Shown here piece after piece: positions 25,824 through 34,642 of a stretch of DNA of 39,816 nt. Position 1 is the first letter of the stretch; every line of letters begins with the position of its first letter. The notes beneath the pieces were generated by a model. That model saw nothing but the letters and a program-made list of their open reading frames with translations. It was not told where the DNA came from and did no database searches. Origin of the DNA: Promethearchaeota archaeon (GTDB lineage: Archaea > Asgardarchaeota > Lokiarchaeia > Sigynarchaeales > SOKP01). The translations under genes were made by a program, and so were the position numbers. Location of the stretch: NCBI GenBank assembly GCA_030605085.1, contig JAUWBH010000035.1:1-39816 (forward strand), in the 5' to 3' direction.

Positions 25824-26457
25824 TTAAATATCAGACGAAGTTTTTTCAGATGATTTAAACGAACGCTTGATTTCAGCGTAATAAAGATAAATCTCGTGGA
25901 TTATTCCTACAACTATAAAAGGAATTACGGCAATCCAATCAATAAAACCGTAAACTGTAAAACCAACGATTCCGATGATAAGTCCGAATAGCACGATATC
26001 AATTTTATACTATTGTCAGTAAGATATAATTCCTCAAGATTGCTTAAGTTCCCTATTGATTCTGGAATAAATTTAAAATAGTTCAGCTGGAGTTCTAAGA
26101 TTTTAAGCGACTGTAAATTCTTTAGGGAATCTGGAAGGGAATCTAACTTATTTCGATCTAAAGATAATTTTTCAAGTGAAGTTAGGTTCCTTATGGATTC
26201 GGGGAGATTTTTTAACTGATTGGAACTCAATTTTAGTGATTTTAATGATATAAATTCACCGATAAATTCTGGAAGAGATTTTAATTGACCATAACTCAGA
26301 TCTAAATCTTTTAGTAATTTTATATCATCTTAAAATTAAAGAGATCATCTAAATCATCTAAATTAGTAGAAGTTTCGCTAAGGTCTATTCTCCCATTTAC
26401 GAATGGTACTTTACTACCACCAATATTTATAAATTCGTCAGCCCTGAGTTTTCTCAT
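25824..26457 (-). pseudogene. Leucine-rich-repeat membrane protein broken by frameshifts
   Basis: ATG 26457 starts MRKLRADEFINIGGSKVPFV and runs to LDDLFNFK. A one-base shift in an A tract at about 26330 then leads into about five LRRs (LDLSYGQLKSLPEFIGEF, LKLSSNQLKNLPESIRNL, LSLDRNKLDSLPDSLKNL and others). A second one-base shift in AAAA (26003-26006) leads into a membrane segment (DIVLFGLIIGIVGFTVYGF, IAVIPFIVVGII) ending TSSDI at 25824. All breaks fall in homopolymers and each is cured by one base, so either the gene has decayed or the assembly has indel errors. The function is unknown; LRRs usually mediate protein contacts. Confidence 0.7.
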
Positions 26458-26541
26458 TATATATTAGAAGTATGATTATAATTAATTGTCTTAACCTATA
26501 ATAAATGCAACAGAAATATATCTTTTTCACTTTATTAGACT

Positions 26542-26799
26542 TTATTTATATCTACTCTCTCTAGTCTGTTCGATAGATCTCTTATATTCTCCTCTATAAC
26601 AACCTACGCAAATCCATTCATAAGAAGGATCCTCTATAAAAATCATATCATTATCTGATTTATAGCACTCTTTACATATAATTATTGAAGATTCAAAAGC
26701 TCTCTTTAGTTCAAATCTATTTTCCTTTAATTGATTTGATTCCCGTAATTCTTGTTCGTTTGGCTTCTTTCCATCATCATACTCACCAATATGATTCAA
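26542..26799 (-). CDS. Small zinc-binding-like protein with two CxxC pairs
   Basis: The ORF has 85 codons from a TTG. Cysteines are in IICKECYK and WICVGCYRGEY, a probable four-Cys zinc site. The open frame continues upstream without any ATG, GTG or TTG as RKILVLAYYDEEIRLDALIKKL, which looks like real protein, so the N-terminus may have lost its start or use a rare one. No family was recognised. The flanking 26800-26955 is otherwise AT-rich intergenic sequence. Confidence 0.45.
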   Translation of the reverse strand: MNHIGEYDDGKKPNEQELRESNQLKENRFELKRAFESSIIICKECYKSDNDMIFIEDPSYEWICVGCYRGEYKRSIEQTRESRYK

Positions 26800-26955
26800 T
26801 TTTTTAATTAATGCATCTAATCTTATCTCTTCATCATAATATGCTAGTACTAAAATTTTCCTTAGAAAATTTCTATTTCAAAATTAGTTTAGAAATGATT
26901 AGAAGATAAATTTGATATTATCAATTATCCTATAAAATAATGTTAAAAAAAATAG

Positions 26956-28749
26956 TTGAATTTTAAGTTGCCTTTAAATGTGAATTTAGGAAATTTTGCG
27001 AGAAGACAAGTAGAAAATTTCCTAGAGGATATACAAAGAGAGATAAATCTTCTTGAAAATGATAAAATCTTAAACGAGTTTAAACGCAATAATTTAGCAA
27101 TTTTGAAGAAAGCAGGTTTACCATTTTTAATTGAAAATTTTCAATCTTATAACCATAAAAAAAGGATAGACTCTATTATTCTCATAAATATTGGGTATCT
27201 TTCAATTTCAAAGAAGTCAGGTATTCAAATCTATGATCTTGATTTTTTAGAATTTATAATCAATTTGTTATCCTCTGAAGAATTATTTAAATATGGAATA
27301 ATTTCCTTTCACTTACTTTTGAATCAATATGTTAGATATGAGAGAGGTATTCACGGATATAATAATTTTTTTTTTAAAGAGCTAGTAAAAGAAATTGATG
27401 AACCTAACAGAGATTTCTTATATCAAACGATTATTGAAGGTATAATCAATAATAAGGAAATAGAAAAAAATCCAAATAATTACTTTGAAATTTTAGATAA
27501 ACATTTATCCACAGATTATAGGAGTATTGATAATTTAAATTATAGCTTATTCTTTGATAAAATTTTTAAATTAAACGATGATTTGTTAAAAAATTACAGA
27601 GATCCATTATTTAACTTAGTTGAGTCCCATATTACACAAATTTTTCAAAGAGATAATGTATTTACGGTTTTTAAACATATTTATGTAAACCTTTACAACA
27701 AAGAGGAAGAAATATTCCAAAAAATGGATGATTATCTTGAAAAAAATATTGAGAATGTTGGATTTCTCAGTAAATTAATAGTCCTAATCAATAATTTTAT
27801 GCCTAAAAATTATTCTCATTATTTCTATAAAAAATTCTATAAAAATTATTTTAATTTATCTTATCAATTGAAGAAAGAAAGGAAATTTTACGAATTAGGT
27901 TTATTGTGGGATAGTTTTAAGATTTTTAATTTAAAAGATTCGGAAAGTGGGGAAATAATTGATAAAGAATATTTTCAAAAGTTAATTGATGATTTTAAAA
28001 TTATACTGCATTCTGGAGAATCAATTTTATTTAACGCTAGATATATGGAATTAGAAGAATTACTTAATATTCGCCCTGTTACTAAACCTATTGTGTTATT
28101 AGGGAATACCAAAGAACCAGCAATAGAAGTAAAGAAGATTACAATCAAAGAACAGAAAAAAGAGCTTACGGAGGATAAACTACTTGAGATTTTAATAAAT
28201 GATGTGGCTTCTCTGCAACAAAAAAATCGAGCAATAAAAGAAGAAGAAGATAAATATACAGTCATATCGTCAGAAATACTCAATCGTTCTTTAGCACCCT
28301 TTAATTATTTTACTGATGTTCAAGATTTATCTGGCAAAACTGATAAAATAGAGAATAAAAATCCAGAACTGGGAGGGATGGGAGAATTAGATTTAAGATT
28401 TCTCAATGGAAACCGTAAATTAAGTCATATTGGTGAAGCTTTAGTATTACATAGTATAAACACAGATTATACTAAAGCTCATTTAAAGAAAATATTTGAT
28501 TATGACGCTAACGGTTTACCTGTTAATTTTATGATAATTTATTCAAAAGTGAAAGATTTTAATTCATTATGGCAGAAATACTCGAATTTAGTAAAGGAAT
28601 ATGAATTCGAATATCCTCTTATTGACAAAGAATTTGTTGATCTTTCTGAAGAGCTGACAAAATATGCTGGAATTAAAGTTGGTTTAACAAAGCATTTAAG
28701 AGGCGGGAGAATTTGTAAACTATATCACTTTTTTATAGACTTTTACTAG
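26956..28749 (+). CDS. Large hypothetical protein with possible C-terminal PD-(D/E)XK nuclease domain
   Basis: The 597-aa protein starts at TTG (no ATG near). Residues 1-~370 are helix-rich and full of Asn, Lys and Phe, with no recognised family. Residues ~385-420 are a charged, possibly coiled-coil linker. From ~470, GGMGELDLRFLNGNRKLSHIGEALVL resembles the D...(x)n...E core of PD-(D/E)XK enzymes with Ala-Leu in place of x-Lys, followed by FMIIYSKVKDFNSLW. It is upstream and in the same direction as the nucleotidyltransferase/HEPN-like pair, in an accessory island, so a defence role is a reasonable guess. The nuclease assignment is tentative. Confidence 0.6.
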   Translation: MNFKLPLNVNLGNFARRQVENFLEDIQREINLLENDKILNEFKRNNLAILKKAGLPFLIENFQSYNHKKRIDSIILINIGYLSISKKSGIQIYDLDFLEFIINLLSSEELFKYGIISFHLLLNQYVRYERGIHGYNNFFFKELVKEIDEPNRDFLYQTIIEGIINNKEIEKNPNNYFEILDKHLSTDYRSIDNLNYSLFFDKIFKLNDDLLKNYRDPLFNLVESHITQIFQRDNVFTVFKHIYVNLYNKEEEIFQKMDDYLEKNIENVGFLSKLIVLINNFMPKNYSHYFYKKFYKNYFNLSYQLKKERKFYELGLLWDSFKIFNLKDSESGEIIDKEYFQKLIDDFKIILHSGESILFNARYMELEELLNIRPVTKPIVLLGNTKEPAIEVKKITIKEQKKELTEDKLLEILINDVASLQQKNRAIKEEEDKYTVISSEILNRSLAPFNYFTDVQDLSGKTDKIENKNPELGGMGELDLRFLNGNRKLSHIGEALVLHSINTDYTKAHLKKIFDYDANGLPVNFMIIYSKVKDFNSLWQKYSNLVKEYEFEYPLIDKEFVDLSEELTKYAGIKVGLTKHLRGGRICKLYHFFIDFY

Positions 28750-28902
28750 TTTCTTTTTACTTTCTTAATCAATTAGGGAATTCCGATACTACATCCTCTA
28801 TCGCCCTAAAGGAGGAGAATTATGATGTTGAAATATTAATAAAATATCATTTTCATAAAATATATAGGACAAAAATGATAATTATAATAAAAAGGTGAAT
28901 GT

Positions 28903-29265
28903 ATGTCAACTAGAAGAGAAAAGGAGCAGATGTATTCTGCTTTTTATACGAGCTTAAAAAATTTTCTCTATAATAGTTCGGGAGAAAATATTGGTGGCGT
29001 TGCCAGATGGGGTTCTCGTACAACAGGGGAACATAGAGATGATAGCGATTTAGATGTGATTTTCTGGATAGTAGGAGATCCTGCTAAACAGAATGTATAT
29101 GACGATTTGATAGATAAAATGAAAAAGACTCTAGGAGTTAATCCGGATACGGGAACTAGTGGGAATGTAATAAAAATTTGGAAGAAAGGTATTAAATGTG
29201 ATTTGAGATTACTTACTAAATCAGGATATAAAAATCAGATAGAAACAAGAAGGTATAGCGAATAA
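28903..29265 (+). CDS. Minimal nucleotidyltransferase (MNT-type)
   Basis: The 120-aa protein has the complete polymerase-beta nucleotidyltransferase motif: GS at 37-38 in ARWGSRTTGEH, D49 and D51 in DSDLDVIFW, and a third Asp, D100, in KCDLRLL. The length is that of stand-alone MNT proteins. In known MNT-HEPN toxin-antitoxin modules such a protein transfers nucleotides onto the HEPN ribonuclease and silences it. A GGTG ribosome-binding site precedes the ATG. The next gene begins 23 nt downstream and has a HEPN-like C-terminus, which fits such a pair. The 153 nt upstream hold only a GGAGGAG followed by a 5-codon ORF. Confidence 0.85.
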   Translation: MSTRREKEQMYSAFYTSLKNFLYNSSGENIGGVARWGSRTTGEHRDDSDLDVIFWIVGDPAKQNVYDDLIDKMKKTLGVNPDTGTSGNVIKIWKKGIKCDLRLLTKSGYKNQIETRRYSE

Positions 29266-29288
29266 TTCTAAATTAAAAACAATATAAG

Positions 29289-30194
29289 ATGATTACATTG
29301 GACATAAAATCGGAAGGAGAAGCACTTTTAGAAGCCCATAAAAACCTATACGAACTGCTTATTAAAATTCCTGAGAATAGAAAAATGACTTATTTAGAAG
29401 AAATCAAAAAAGGTGTTAAAATAGGGAAACCTCGTTTTAAGAACCCCAAATACCAATGGACCAAAAATCTTCTTGTCGATTTAAGAGACCATTTACAGAA
29501 CATTTGGAATTTTTTTGATAAGTATTCCTATTGGTTTGACGATACCTTAATACCGTTGCTGGACACCAATGAAAGGAGGGTGTCAAAGAAATCCATAATT
29601 TTTCTGTTAGAAGAAGAAGTGTGGAGCACGGATGAGGTCTATGGAAAGTATATCATAGAAGAGAGTCAAGACGGTGTAACCATTAGTTATTCCCGAAGGG
29701 ACAGAAGACTTCAACAAATTATACTAAAGACAAAAGAAGAATCTGAAGTAAAAGATTGGATTTGTAAGGATGCGATACGACAAATACAGAGCCAGTTTGA
29801 TTTTTTATGGGATAAGTTAGAAACGGAGATACAAGCGTGCATTGATGAGATTTACCATAAGCCCCCAAAATTTACTCTCAAACCAAATTACCTGAAAGAT
29901 CAGCTTGATAAAACAATAGAAATTTCCGAACAATGGGCAGAGGCGGGATTACTAAACTTGGGGAGAATTGTAGAACATTGGTTATTAAATAAAATGGGAA
30001 TGAAAAGTGCTCCTTTTTATTCTGATCTTATTAGAGACGCAGAGATTGCTGGGTTAATTGATATGAATGAAAGAAAACTCCTGAGGAATATAAGGAGTAA
30101 TTATAATGATTTGAAGCATAAAACCTATTATAAAATTAATAATGAGGATATAAAACTAATGGTAAAAGGCTTTTGTAATTTATTTAAATCTTGA
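29289..30194 (+). CDS. HEPN-like protein, probable partner of the nucleotidyltransferase
   Basis: The 301-aa protein has an unrecognised N-terminal ~190 residues. The C-terminal ~110 residues are helical (LNLGRIVEHWLLNKMG..., LLRNIRSNYNDLKHKTYY) and end with an R-rich helix carrying R269...H277. Typical HEPN ribonucleases have R-x4-6-H; the spacing here is longer, so the active site may be atypical or absent. It directly follows the nucleotidyltransferase gene and converges on the AlbA_2 gene with 6 nt between the stops. DUF4145-like proteins with the same ending are an alternative family. Confidence 0.5.
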   Translation: MITLDIKSEGEALLEAHKNLYELLIKIPENRKMTYLEEIKKGVKIGKPRFKNPKYQWTKNLLVDLRDHLQNIWNFFDKYSYWFDDTLIPLLDTNERRVSKKSIIFLLEEEVWSTDEVYGKYIIEESQDGVTISYSRRDRRLQQIILKTKEESEVKDWICKDAIRQIQSQFDFLWDKLETEIQACIDEIYHKPPKFTLKPNYLKDQLDKTIEISEQWAEAGLLNLGRIVEHWLLNKMGMKSAPFYSDLIRDAEIAGLIDMNERKLLRNIRSNYNDLKHKTYYKINNEDIKLMVKGFCNLFKS

Positions 30195-30200
30195 ATTTGG

Positions 30201-31583
30201 CTATATAAAATCAATCTTTTCATTCTTTCTTGAGAATAAATTTCTGACATATTTTTTTATTCTCTTCTTTTTTCTTATTATTTCAATGATTTTATCTAAC
30301 TTTTTTAATATAAAATATTCAATAGAATTAGCTTGTTTAGATAAGAAATAATCATAAGAAAATCTTTCTTCAATTATTTGTCTGAGATTCCTTGTGTATG
30401 ATATAAAATTATCAAGCAGACTATTTTCTCTATTATCCGAAACAAATTTAACTTCCATTTCTATTCCTATCTCTTGAAAAATGTAATCCTTTAATCCTTC
30501 AGACAGATAATTATATTGGGGATGATTAGTGATTAGATATAATCCTCCCGTTGTCAATTTAAAGTTAATTGAATAAATAAAATATATATGTTTGAACTCC
30601 ATTAAAACCTCTGCTTTATTATTACGGGTTATAGAAATGACTAAATCTTTTGGAACTCTGAAATTGGGAATACCACCCCAATTTAGATAATTTTCTAAAT
30701 CAAATTGTATCTCAGCAATGTAAGAGTCTTTATTCAAAATAGGTATATCATCAAGAGTGAGTGTATCCGCCTCTAAATCTTCTAATATTTCAATACGATA
30801 TTGCATTTCCTTATTAAGATTATTTATTTTTATATTCCAACCGCTTTGGAAGAAATACGCAATATCCCTTATTATAATATAGGGGGCGATTTCTAATAGG
30901 AAAATATTTAGTTTCCTTTTATTACCCAGGAGTTTTGATTCAACTTCTTCGGGTAAATTTGCTAAAAATTGACCATATTGTTGTTTTACACCCTTAGGTT
31001 CCTCTAGGAGATAATTCATCCTTAAATCATTATTATAGACAATAACCATTCTTAAATAATCTTTAAAATCAATTTTTTTATTCTGAAATGCATCTCTTAA
31101 TTCTTGCACATCTAACCGATATTTTCCATTAGTACTTCTTGAATAAAAACGATCCCACGCTTTAAAAGAGACTCTATGGGGACTAAGCCAACTCCGATTT
31201 ATTCTTATAATTAAAATATACCTTGAGTTTTTTAATTTAAGTTCTTTAATATTTAAGGCAGAAGACGGAATATTCGGTTCAATTCCGTCTCTTATAATAT
31301 GATCTAATCTTAGAATCTCTTGATCTACATTATTAATAACAATTCCTTCTAATTTTTCAGGTTTTCCCGACTTCCTATTTTCAATAACACCATAGATTAT
31401 ATCACCACCTATAGCATTAGCAAAAGAGGAGACATCTGCTAAGAATTCTTTTTTCTCAGAATCACTATTACCTAGTATTTCTGACTTATATTCTAATACT
31501 TTTTTTTTAATCCTCTCTTCATCTATAAGATATTGAAGATCCGCTTCTGTGATATCTTGCAAAGGTTTATTTATGACATACAT
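30201..31583 (-). CDS. Schlafen/AlbA_2-domain protein
   Basis: The 460-aa protein has an N-terminal AlbA_2 (Schlafen-type) domain: VLEYKSEILGNSDSEKKEF (E-x-K), then DVSSFANAIGGDIIYGVIEN near residue 52, and DRFYSRSTNGKYRLDVQELRDAF near 145-167, which are the three conserved blocks. Residues ~180-460 are unknown. The family is common in defence islands and includes nucleic-acid-binding and RNase members. It is the last gene of the leftward run ORF78-ORF98-PIN-AlbA_2 (82 nt after the PIN gene), so it is probably co-expressed with a second RNA-active protein. Confidence 0.8.
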   Translation of the reverse strand: MYVINKPLQDITEADLQYLIDEERIKKKVLEYKSEILGNSDSEKKEFLADVSSFANAIGGDIIYGVIENRKSGKPEKLEGIVINNVDQEILRLDHIIRDGIEPNIPSSALNIKELKLKNSRYILIIRINRSWLSPHRVSFKAWDRFYSRSTNGKYRLDVQELRDAFQNKKIDFKDYLRMVIVYNNDLRMNYLLEEPKGVKQQYGQFLANLPEEVESKLLGNKRKLNIFLLEIAPYIIIRDIAYFFQSGWNIKINNLNKEMQYRIEILEDLEADTLTLDDIPILNKDSYIAEIQFDLENYLNWGGIPNFRVPKDLVISITRNNKAEVLMEFKHIYFIYSINFKLTTGGLYLITNHPQYNYLSEGLKDYIFQEIGIEMEVKFVSDNRENSLLDNFISYTRNLRQIIEERFSYDYFLSKQANSIEYFILKKLDKIIEIIRKKKRIKKYVRNLFSRKNEKIDFI

Positions 31584-31665
31584 TTCAAAAATTTTTTGGG
31601 ATACATTTACAAATATATTTTATAAGTAGGAATTTAAAATCATTTTTTTCACTCTTTTCCTAATT

Positions 31666-32862
31666 CTAGATATTTTTAACTTTAGGGAGATAAACAATCC
31701 GTTTCTGCTCTTTTATTGTACCTGGTTCCTCGTGTGAATAAGCAATTTTAAGTTTAATTCTGTCTGTTTTATAAGAATCGGGTAAATATATCAATAAAGG
31801 ATGGAGATCTATTATTGTATTATGCTTAATGCGATCTAAATGGTAAATAATTTCCCATTTAGTATGTTTATCTTTATTTTCTGAAGATATACGCATATTA
31901 AGTTGTAAATTATGCATTCGTACTATTTTTTCAGTGCCTCTTAGATAAATTCCTGTTTGTAATTCTTTTCGAAGTTTTTCTAAAGAACCATCACCATTAT
32001 ATTCAGGTAATTCGGGTTTTACTGGTTTCTTAATTAATTCCCCTATTGTTAATACAAAACTATTTTCTAATATTGTTGTTATATATATTTCTATATCATT
32101 ATAAGGATGGTTACAATCGTTGCGAAGAGTAAGATTTATTTCTTGATGATTGTTAATTTGCTCTAATTGTTTATTATATATATCTAATAATTCTTCAATT
32201 TCCTCTTTAAGTTCATATTTAAGTTCAGATTCATCATCATACTCAAAATTATCTTCGAGTAAATCGTTTATACTTATTAACTCTGGTTTATCAGAGATTT
32301 CTTGTAGAATAACCTCTTTTGCCATTTGATCATCAAAATAAACACCTAAATCAGGAAGCTTCGGTGTTTCTTCTTTTTTATCCTCAAATGCCAATATTGC
32401 TTTATATTTTTCATCTTCCATCCAATCTATTCCCTTTATCCCTATTTCCAAAGCATATTTAATAAGTGCAAAATCCGCAGTGATAAGATATACATTATCT
32501 AAATCATTAGAGAATTTGATTATAATTTCAGCAAGAATATGGTGATCTTTTTCATTTTCATCTAGTAGGTTTCTATATTTTGAAGGTATTGCTTTCCAAT
32601 GAATCTTTTTGTATGAAATAACCACTGGTATCCTATTCTGAAGCTCTTTATTTTTATCATATTTTTTAAAAAATGAGACTAATTTCCTAGCTCTTTTTTT
32701 AAGTTTTATATTATTTGAATACTTTAAATCATCAATTTCTTTAAGAACAGCAGATGTGATTAAAATAATTACCTCTTGGTCTTCAAAGATCGATCCCCAT
32801 CTAATTTCAGTTATGAATTTTCCGTGAAGTAAAAGATTACTATCAGGAACTAAGACTTTCAT
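31666..32862 (-). CDS. PIN-domain ribonuclease with long C-terminal extension
   Basis: Residues 1-~150 form a PIN domain: VLVPDSNLLLHGKF with the first Asp (D7) and Asn, ITSAVLKEIDDLK with a conserved Glu, DENEKDHHILAEI, and the closing VYLITADFALIKYALEIG with Asp. The active-site acids appear complete, so it should be an RNase. Residues ~175-400 are acidic in the middle and unassigned, possibly a sensor or partner-binding module. ATG 32862 is preferred over an upstream TTG (32871). PIN proteins of this PhoH-N/large type occur in defence loci and also in RNA turnover; the operon suggests the former. Confidence 0.82.
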   Translation of the reverse strand: MKVLVPDSNLLLHGKFITEIRWGSIFEDQEVIILITSAVLKEIDDLKYSNNIKLKKRARKLVSFFKKYDKNKELQNRIPVVISYKKIHWKAIPSKYRNLLDENEKDHHILAEIIIKFSNDLDNVYLITADFALIKYALEIGIKGIDWMEDEKYKAILAFEDKKEETPKLPDLGVYFDDQMAKEVILQEISDKPELISINDLLEDNFEYDDESELKYELKEEIEELLDIYNKQLEQINNHQEINLTLRNDCNHPYNDIEIYITTILENSFVLTIGELIKKPVKPELPEYNGDGSLEKLRKELQTGIYLRGTEKIVRMHNLQLNMRISSENKDKHTKWEIIYHLDRIKHNTIIDLHPLLIYLPDSYKTDRIKLKIAYSHEEPGTIKEQKRIVYLPKVKNI

Positions 32863-32968
32863 CGATTTCAATTTATTTATGATTATTTTTATAATTATAT
32901 CATTTTGTCTTATCCATCAATAAAATAAACAGAAATATATCTTTTTCCAATTTTTTACTAAAATTTTG

Positions 32969-33265
32969 CTATAAATCGAATATAGGTTCGTGTTCAACAT
33001 CATCTTCCCAGTAATTGAATTTTTCCAACATTTTCAGTAATATATTCTTTTCAATTCGAGTATTTCGAGGGATGTTAAATCCTAATGCATTTAGAGTAGC
33101 TGGCATACTTAACTCTAAACCATTCGCTATATTTTTCTCTGTTATAACACTCATCGGTATCTGAATACTATTTACACTTTCTTCCTGATATGGATATAAT
33201 TCTTGAAATTTTATCATAGCTTGTAGATTTCCCAATATACCCATCTTTTCCATCCTATAATTCAT
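32969..33265 (-). CDS. Small protein of unknown function, operon member
   Basis: The 98-aa protein has no recognised family. It starts at an ATG that overlaps the stop of the upstream ORF (TAATG), so it is translationally coupled. It contains MGILGNLQAMIKFQEL and IPMSVITEKNIANGLELSMPATLNALGFNIP, a segment that looks structured. It lies 106 nt upstream of the PIN gene. Confidence 0.6.
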   Translation of the reverse strand: MNYRMEKMGILGNLQAMIKFQELYPYQEESVNSIQIPMSVITEKNIANGLELSMPATLNALGFNIPRNTRIEKNILLKMLEKFNYWEDDVEHEPIFDL

Positions 33266-33501
33266 TATAAAAGCTTAAAGCCTTCCGATTCCATATTTCT
33301 AAAGTAATGAAACAAGTCTAGCGTTTCTACTTCATAAAATGGTTTATCTTCGATAATTTTAGGGATGAATAAGACATTTGAAGCTTTAATGCTTTCTTTT
33401 AGACTATCGGGAACAAATTCTTGATTTATTATTGAATCCGTGGATATCTCGCTATCATTTATTGTTAATTCAAAATCTTGTTGACCACACATTTTAATCA
33501 T
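33265..33501 (-). CDS. Small protein of unknown function, first gene of the PIN/AlbA_2 operon
   Basis: The 78-aa protein includes FVPDSLKESIKASNVLFIPKI and FYEVETLDLFHYFRNME, a compact alpha/beta pattern with no family I can name. It overlaps the next ORF by one base. A possible later start is ATG 33492 (MCGQQDF). It is the promoter-proximal gene of the leftward cluster. Confidence 0.55.
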   Translation of the reverse strand: MIKMCGQQDFELTINDSEISTDSIINQEFVPDSLKESIKASNVLFIPKIIEDKPFYEVETLDLFHYFRNMESEGFKLL

Positions 33502-33733
33502 TAAAATATTAATAGACCTCCCTCTTATATCTTGACATTAATGAGTTATTAAATTTTATCAATTAGTTAGAAATTGCTTCTTATTTCTTTTTCATATTCT
33601 AGCTTAAATTACCTAATATAAAGGTGTACAGAATTAAAGAGGATTTTAATAAGATTATCTTCCTCCAATCTTTTTATACTTTATTTTTAATAGATTATTA
33701 AAAAATTACTGATTGGGATGTACTCCTTTAAAA

Positions 33734-33809
33734 CTAGAAGCATTAGAGTGATTGATGATAAAAGTATTGAACTAGAAGCATTAGAGTGATTGATGATAAA
33801 AGTATTGAA
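33734..33809 (+). repeat. 38-bp perfect tandem duplication
   Basis: CTAGAAGCATTAGAGTGATT... occurs twice head to tail (33734-33771 and 33772-33809). 38 is not a multiple of three, so the duplication breaks whatever frame existed. Confidence 0.9.
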
Positions 33810-33817
33810 CTTGAAAT

Positions 33818-33858
33818 ACTTTACCAATATCCAAGTCCAGACAGAAAAGAATTTTAAA
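33818..33858 (+). pseudogene. Fragment of a fifth synthetase-like paralogue
   Basis: This piece is nearly identical to 23522-23562 of paralogue 3 (LYQYPSPDRKEF). It carries CAA at the codon that is TAA in paralogue 3 and ends in TAA right after. It is a remnant only. Confidence 0.7.
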
Positions 33859-33928
33859 AAAAGAACTAGGCTTTTTTATTTTAAATTATAAAAAAATAAA
33901 AAAAGATTTGATAAGGAGTTCTAATCAC

Positions 33929-34642
33929 TCATTTTTGTAATGCTTTCAAAGCGATTTTGGTTGAGACTTCTGCTTCTTCTACAGTTACCATGCCAATTGT
34001 CACAGCGCAGATATTATGTTTCGATATATATTCGTATGCCTTTTGTGGATCTAAGTTTCCGGCAGCTAATGTTTTCATACCAACAAACGAGCAATCTTTA
34101 TTATTGTCGACAAGCTCTTCTAACTTTTTTCGATAACCCATCATGAAACCCCTTCTATTAAAGGGAATTAAAAATGCCTTTGCTTTCGCATTTTCAAGGG
34201 CATATTCTAAAGTTGAAACAGGATTATGTGCTGCTATTCCTGGAATTATACCACGAGAGGATATATCGTCCAACATTTTAAGAAGCTTATCATCCTTTTT
34301 ATCGGAAACCGAGCCATGAGCAAAAATTATCTTTGCATCAATGTCAATTAAATCTTCAATTCTGGGATCTGGACCTGGAAATGTAGAACCCGTTACTACA
34401 AAATCGCTATGCGTTTCATTCATTATTTTAGCAGCTTCACAAATTTTCCCTAAAGAAACAGCTTCTATACCACGACCTCCGGCTTTATAACAAGCTTCTA
34501 AAATTTCAACCATAGCATTTGCTTTATTTAAAAACTTTCTACGATAAATACGCGCATTTTTTCCAAATTGTGGAGCACCTGCAAAAGGAGATGTTCCAGT
34601 TGATACAAGTGGTATATCTACTCCTTCTATCTTACAAAAAAT
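33929..34642 (-). CDS. Probable alpha/beta-barrel protein of unknown function, likely ATT start
   Basis: The first ATG in frame (34513) would give 194 aa, but the frame upstream reads IEGVDIPLVSTGTSPFAGAP and ARIYRRKFLNKANA, clearly protein-like, back to an ATT at 34642 with a GAGGTG ribosome-binding site (34651-34656) 8 nt before it; a stop lies directly upstream. From there the product is 237 aa. Alternating strands and helices (DFVVTGSTFPGP, AKIIFAHGSVSD, IIPGIAAHNP, AKAFLIPFNRRG, CSFVGMKTLAAG, ICAVTIGMVT) suggest a TIM barrel, perhaps distantly aldo-keto-reductase-like; no activity can be assigned. Confidence 0.65.
   Translation of the reverse strand: MFCKIEGVDIPLVSTGTSPFAGAPQFGKNARIYRRKFLNKANAMVEILEACYKAGGRGIEAVSLGKICEAAKIMNETHSDFVVTGSTFPGPDPRIEDLIDIDAKIIFAHGSVSDKKDDKLLKMLDDISSRGIIPGIAAHNPVSTLEYALENAKAKAFLIPFNRRGFMMGYRKKLEELVDNNKDCSFVGMKTLAAGNLDPQKAYEYISKHNICAVTIGMVTVEEAEVSTKIALKALQK

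Larger units (their letters stand above)
33502..33928. other. Gap with gene remnants
   Basis: No intact gene was found. It contains a 38-bp tandem duplication (33734-33809) and a ~40-bp piece of a synthetase paralogue (33818-33858); the rest is AT-rich. A frame through one copy of the repeat reads KTRSIRVIDDKSIELEILYQ and runs into the synthetase piece, ending at TAA. Confidence 0.6.

Noticed and set aside
28790..28840. Relic IS605 right end (CCCTAAAGGAGGAG) before the nucleotidyltransferase gene
   Set aside because: The possible stem is short and there is no TTCAA; similarity to the two real right ends is too weak.
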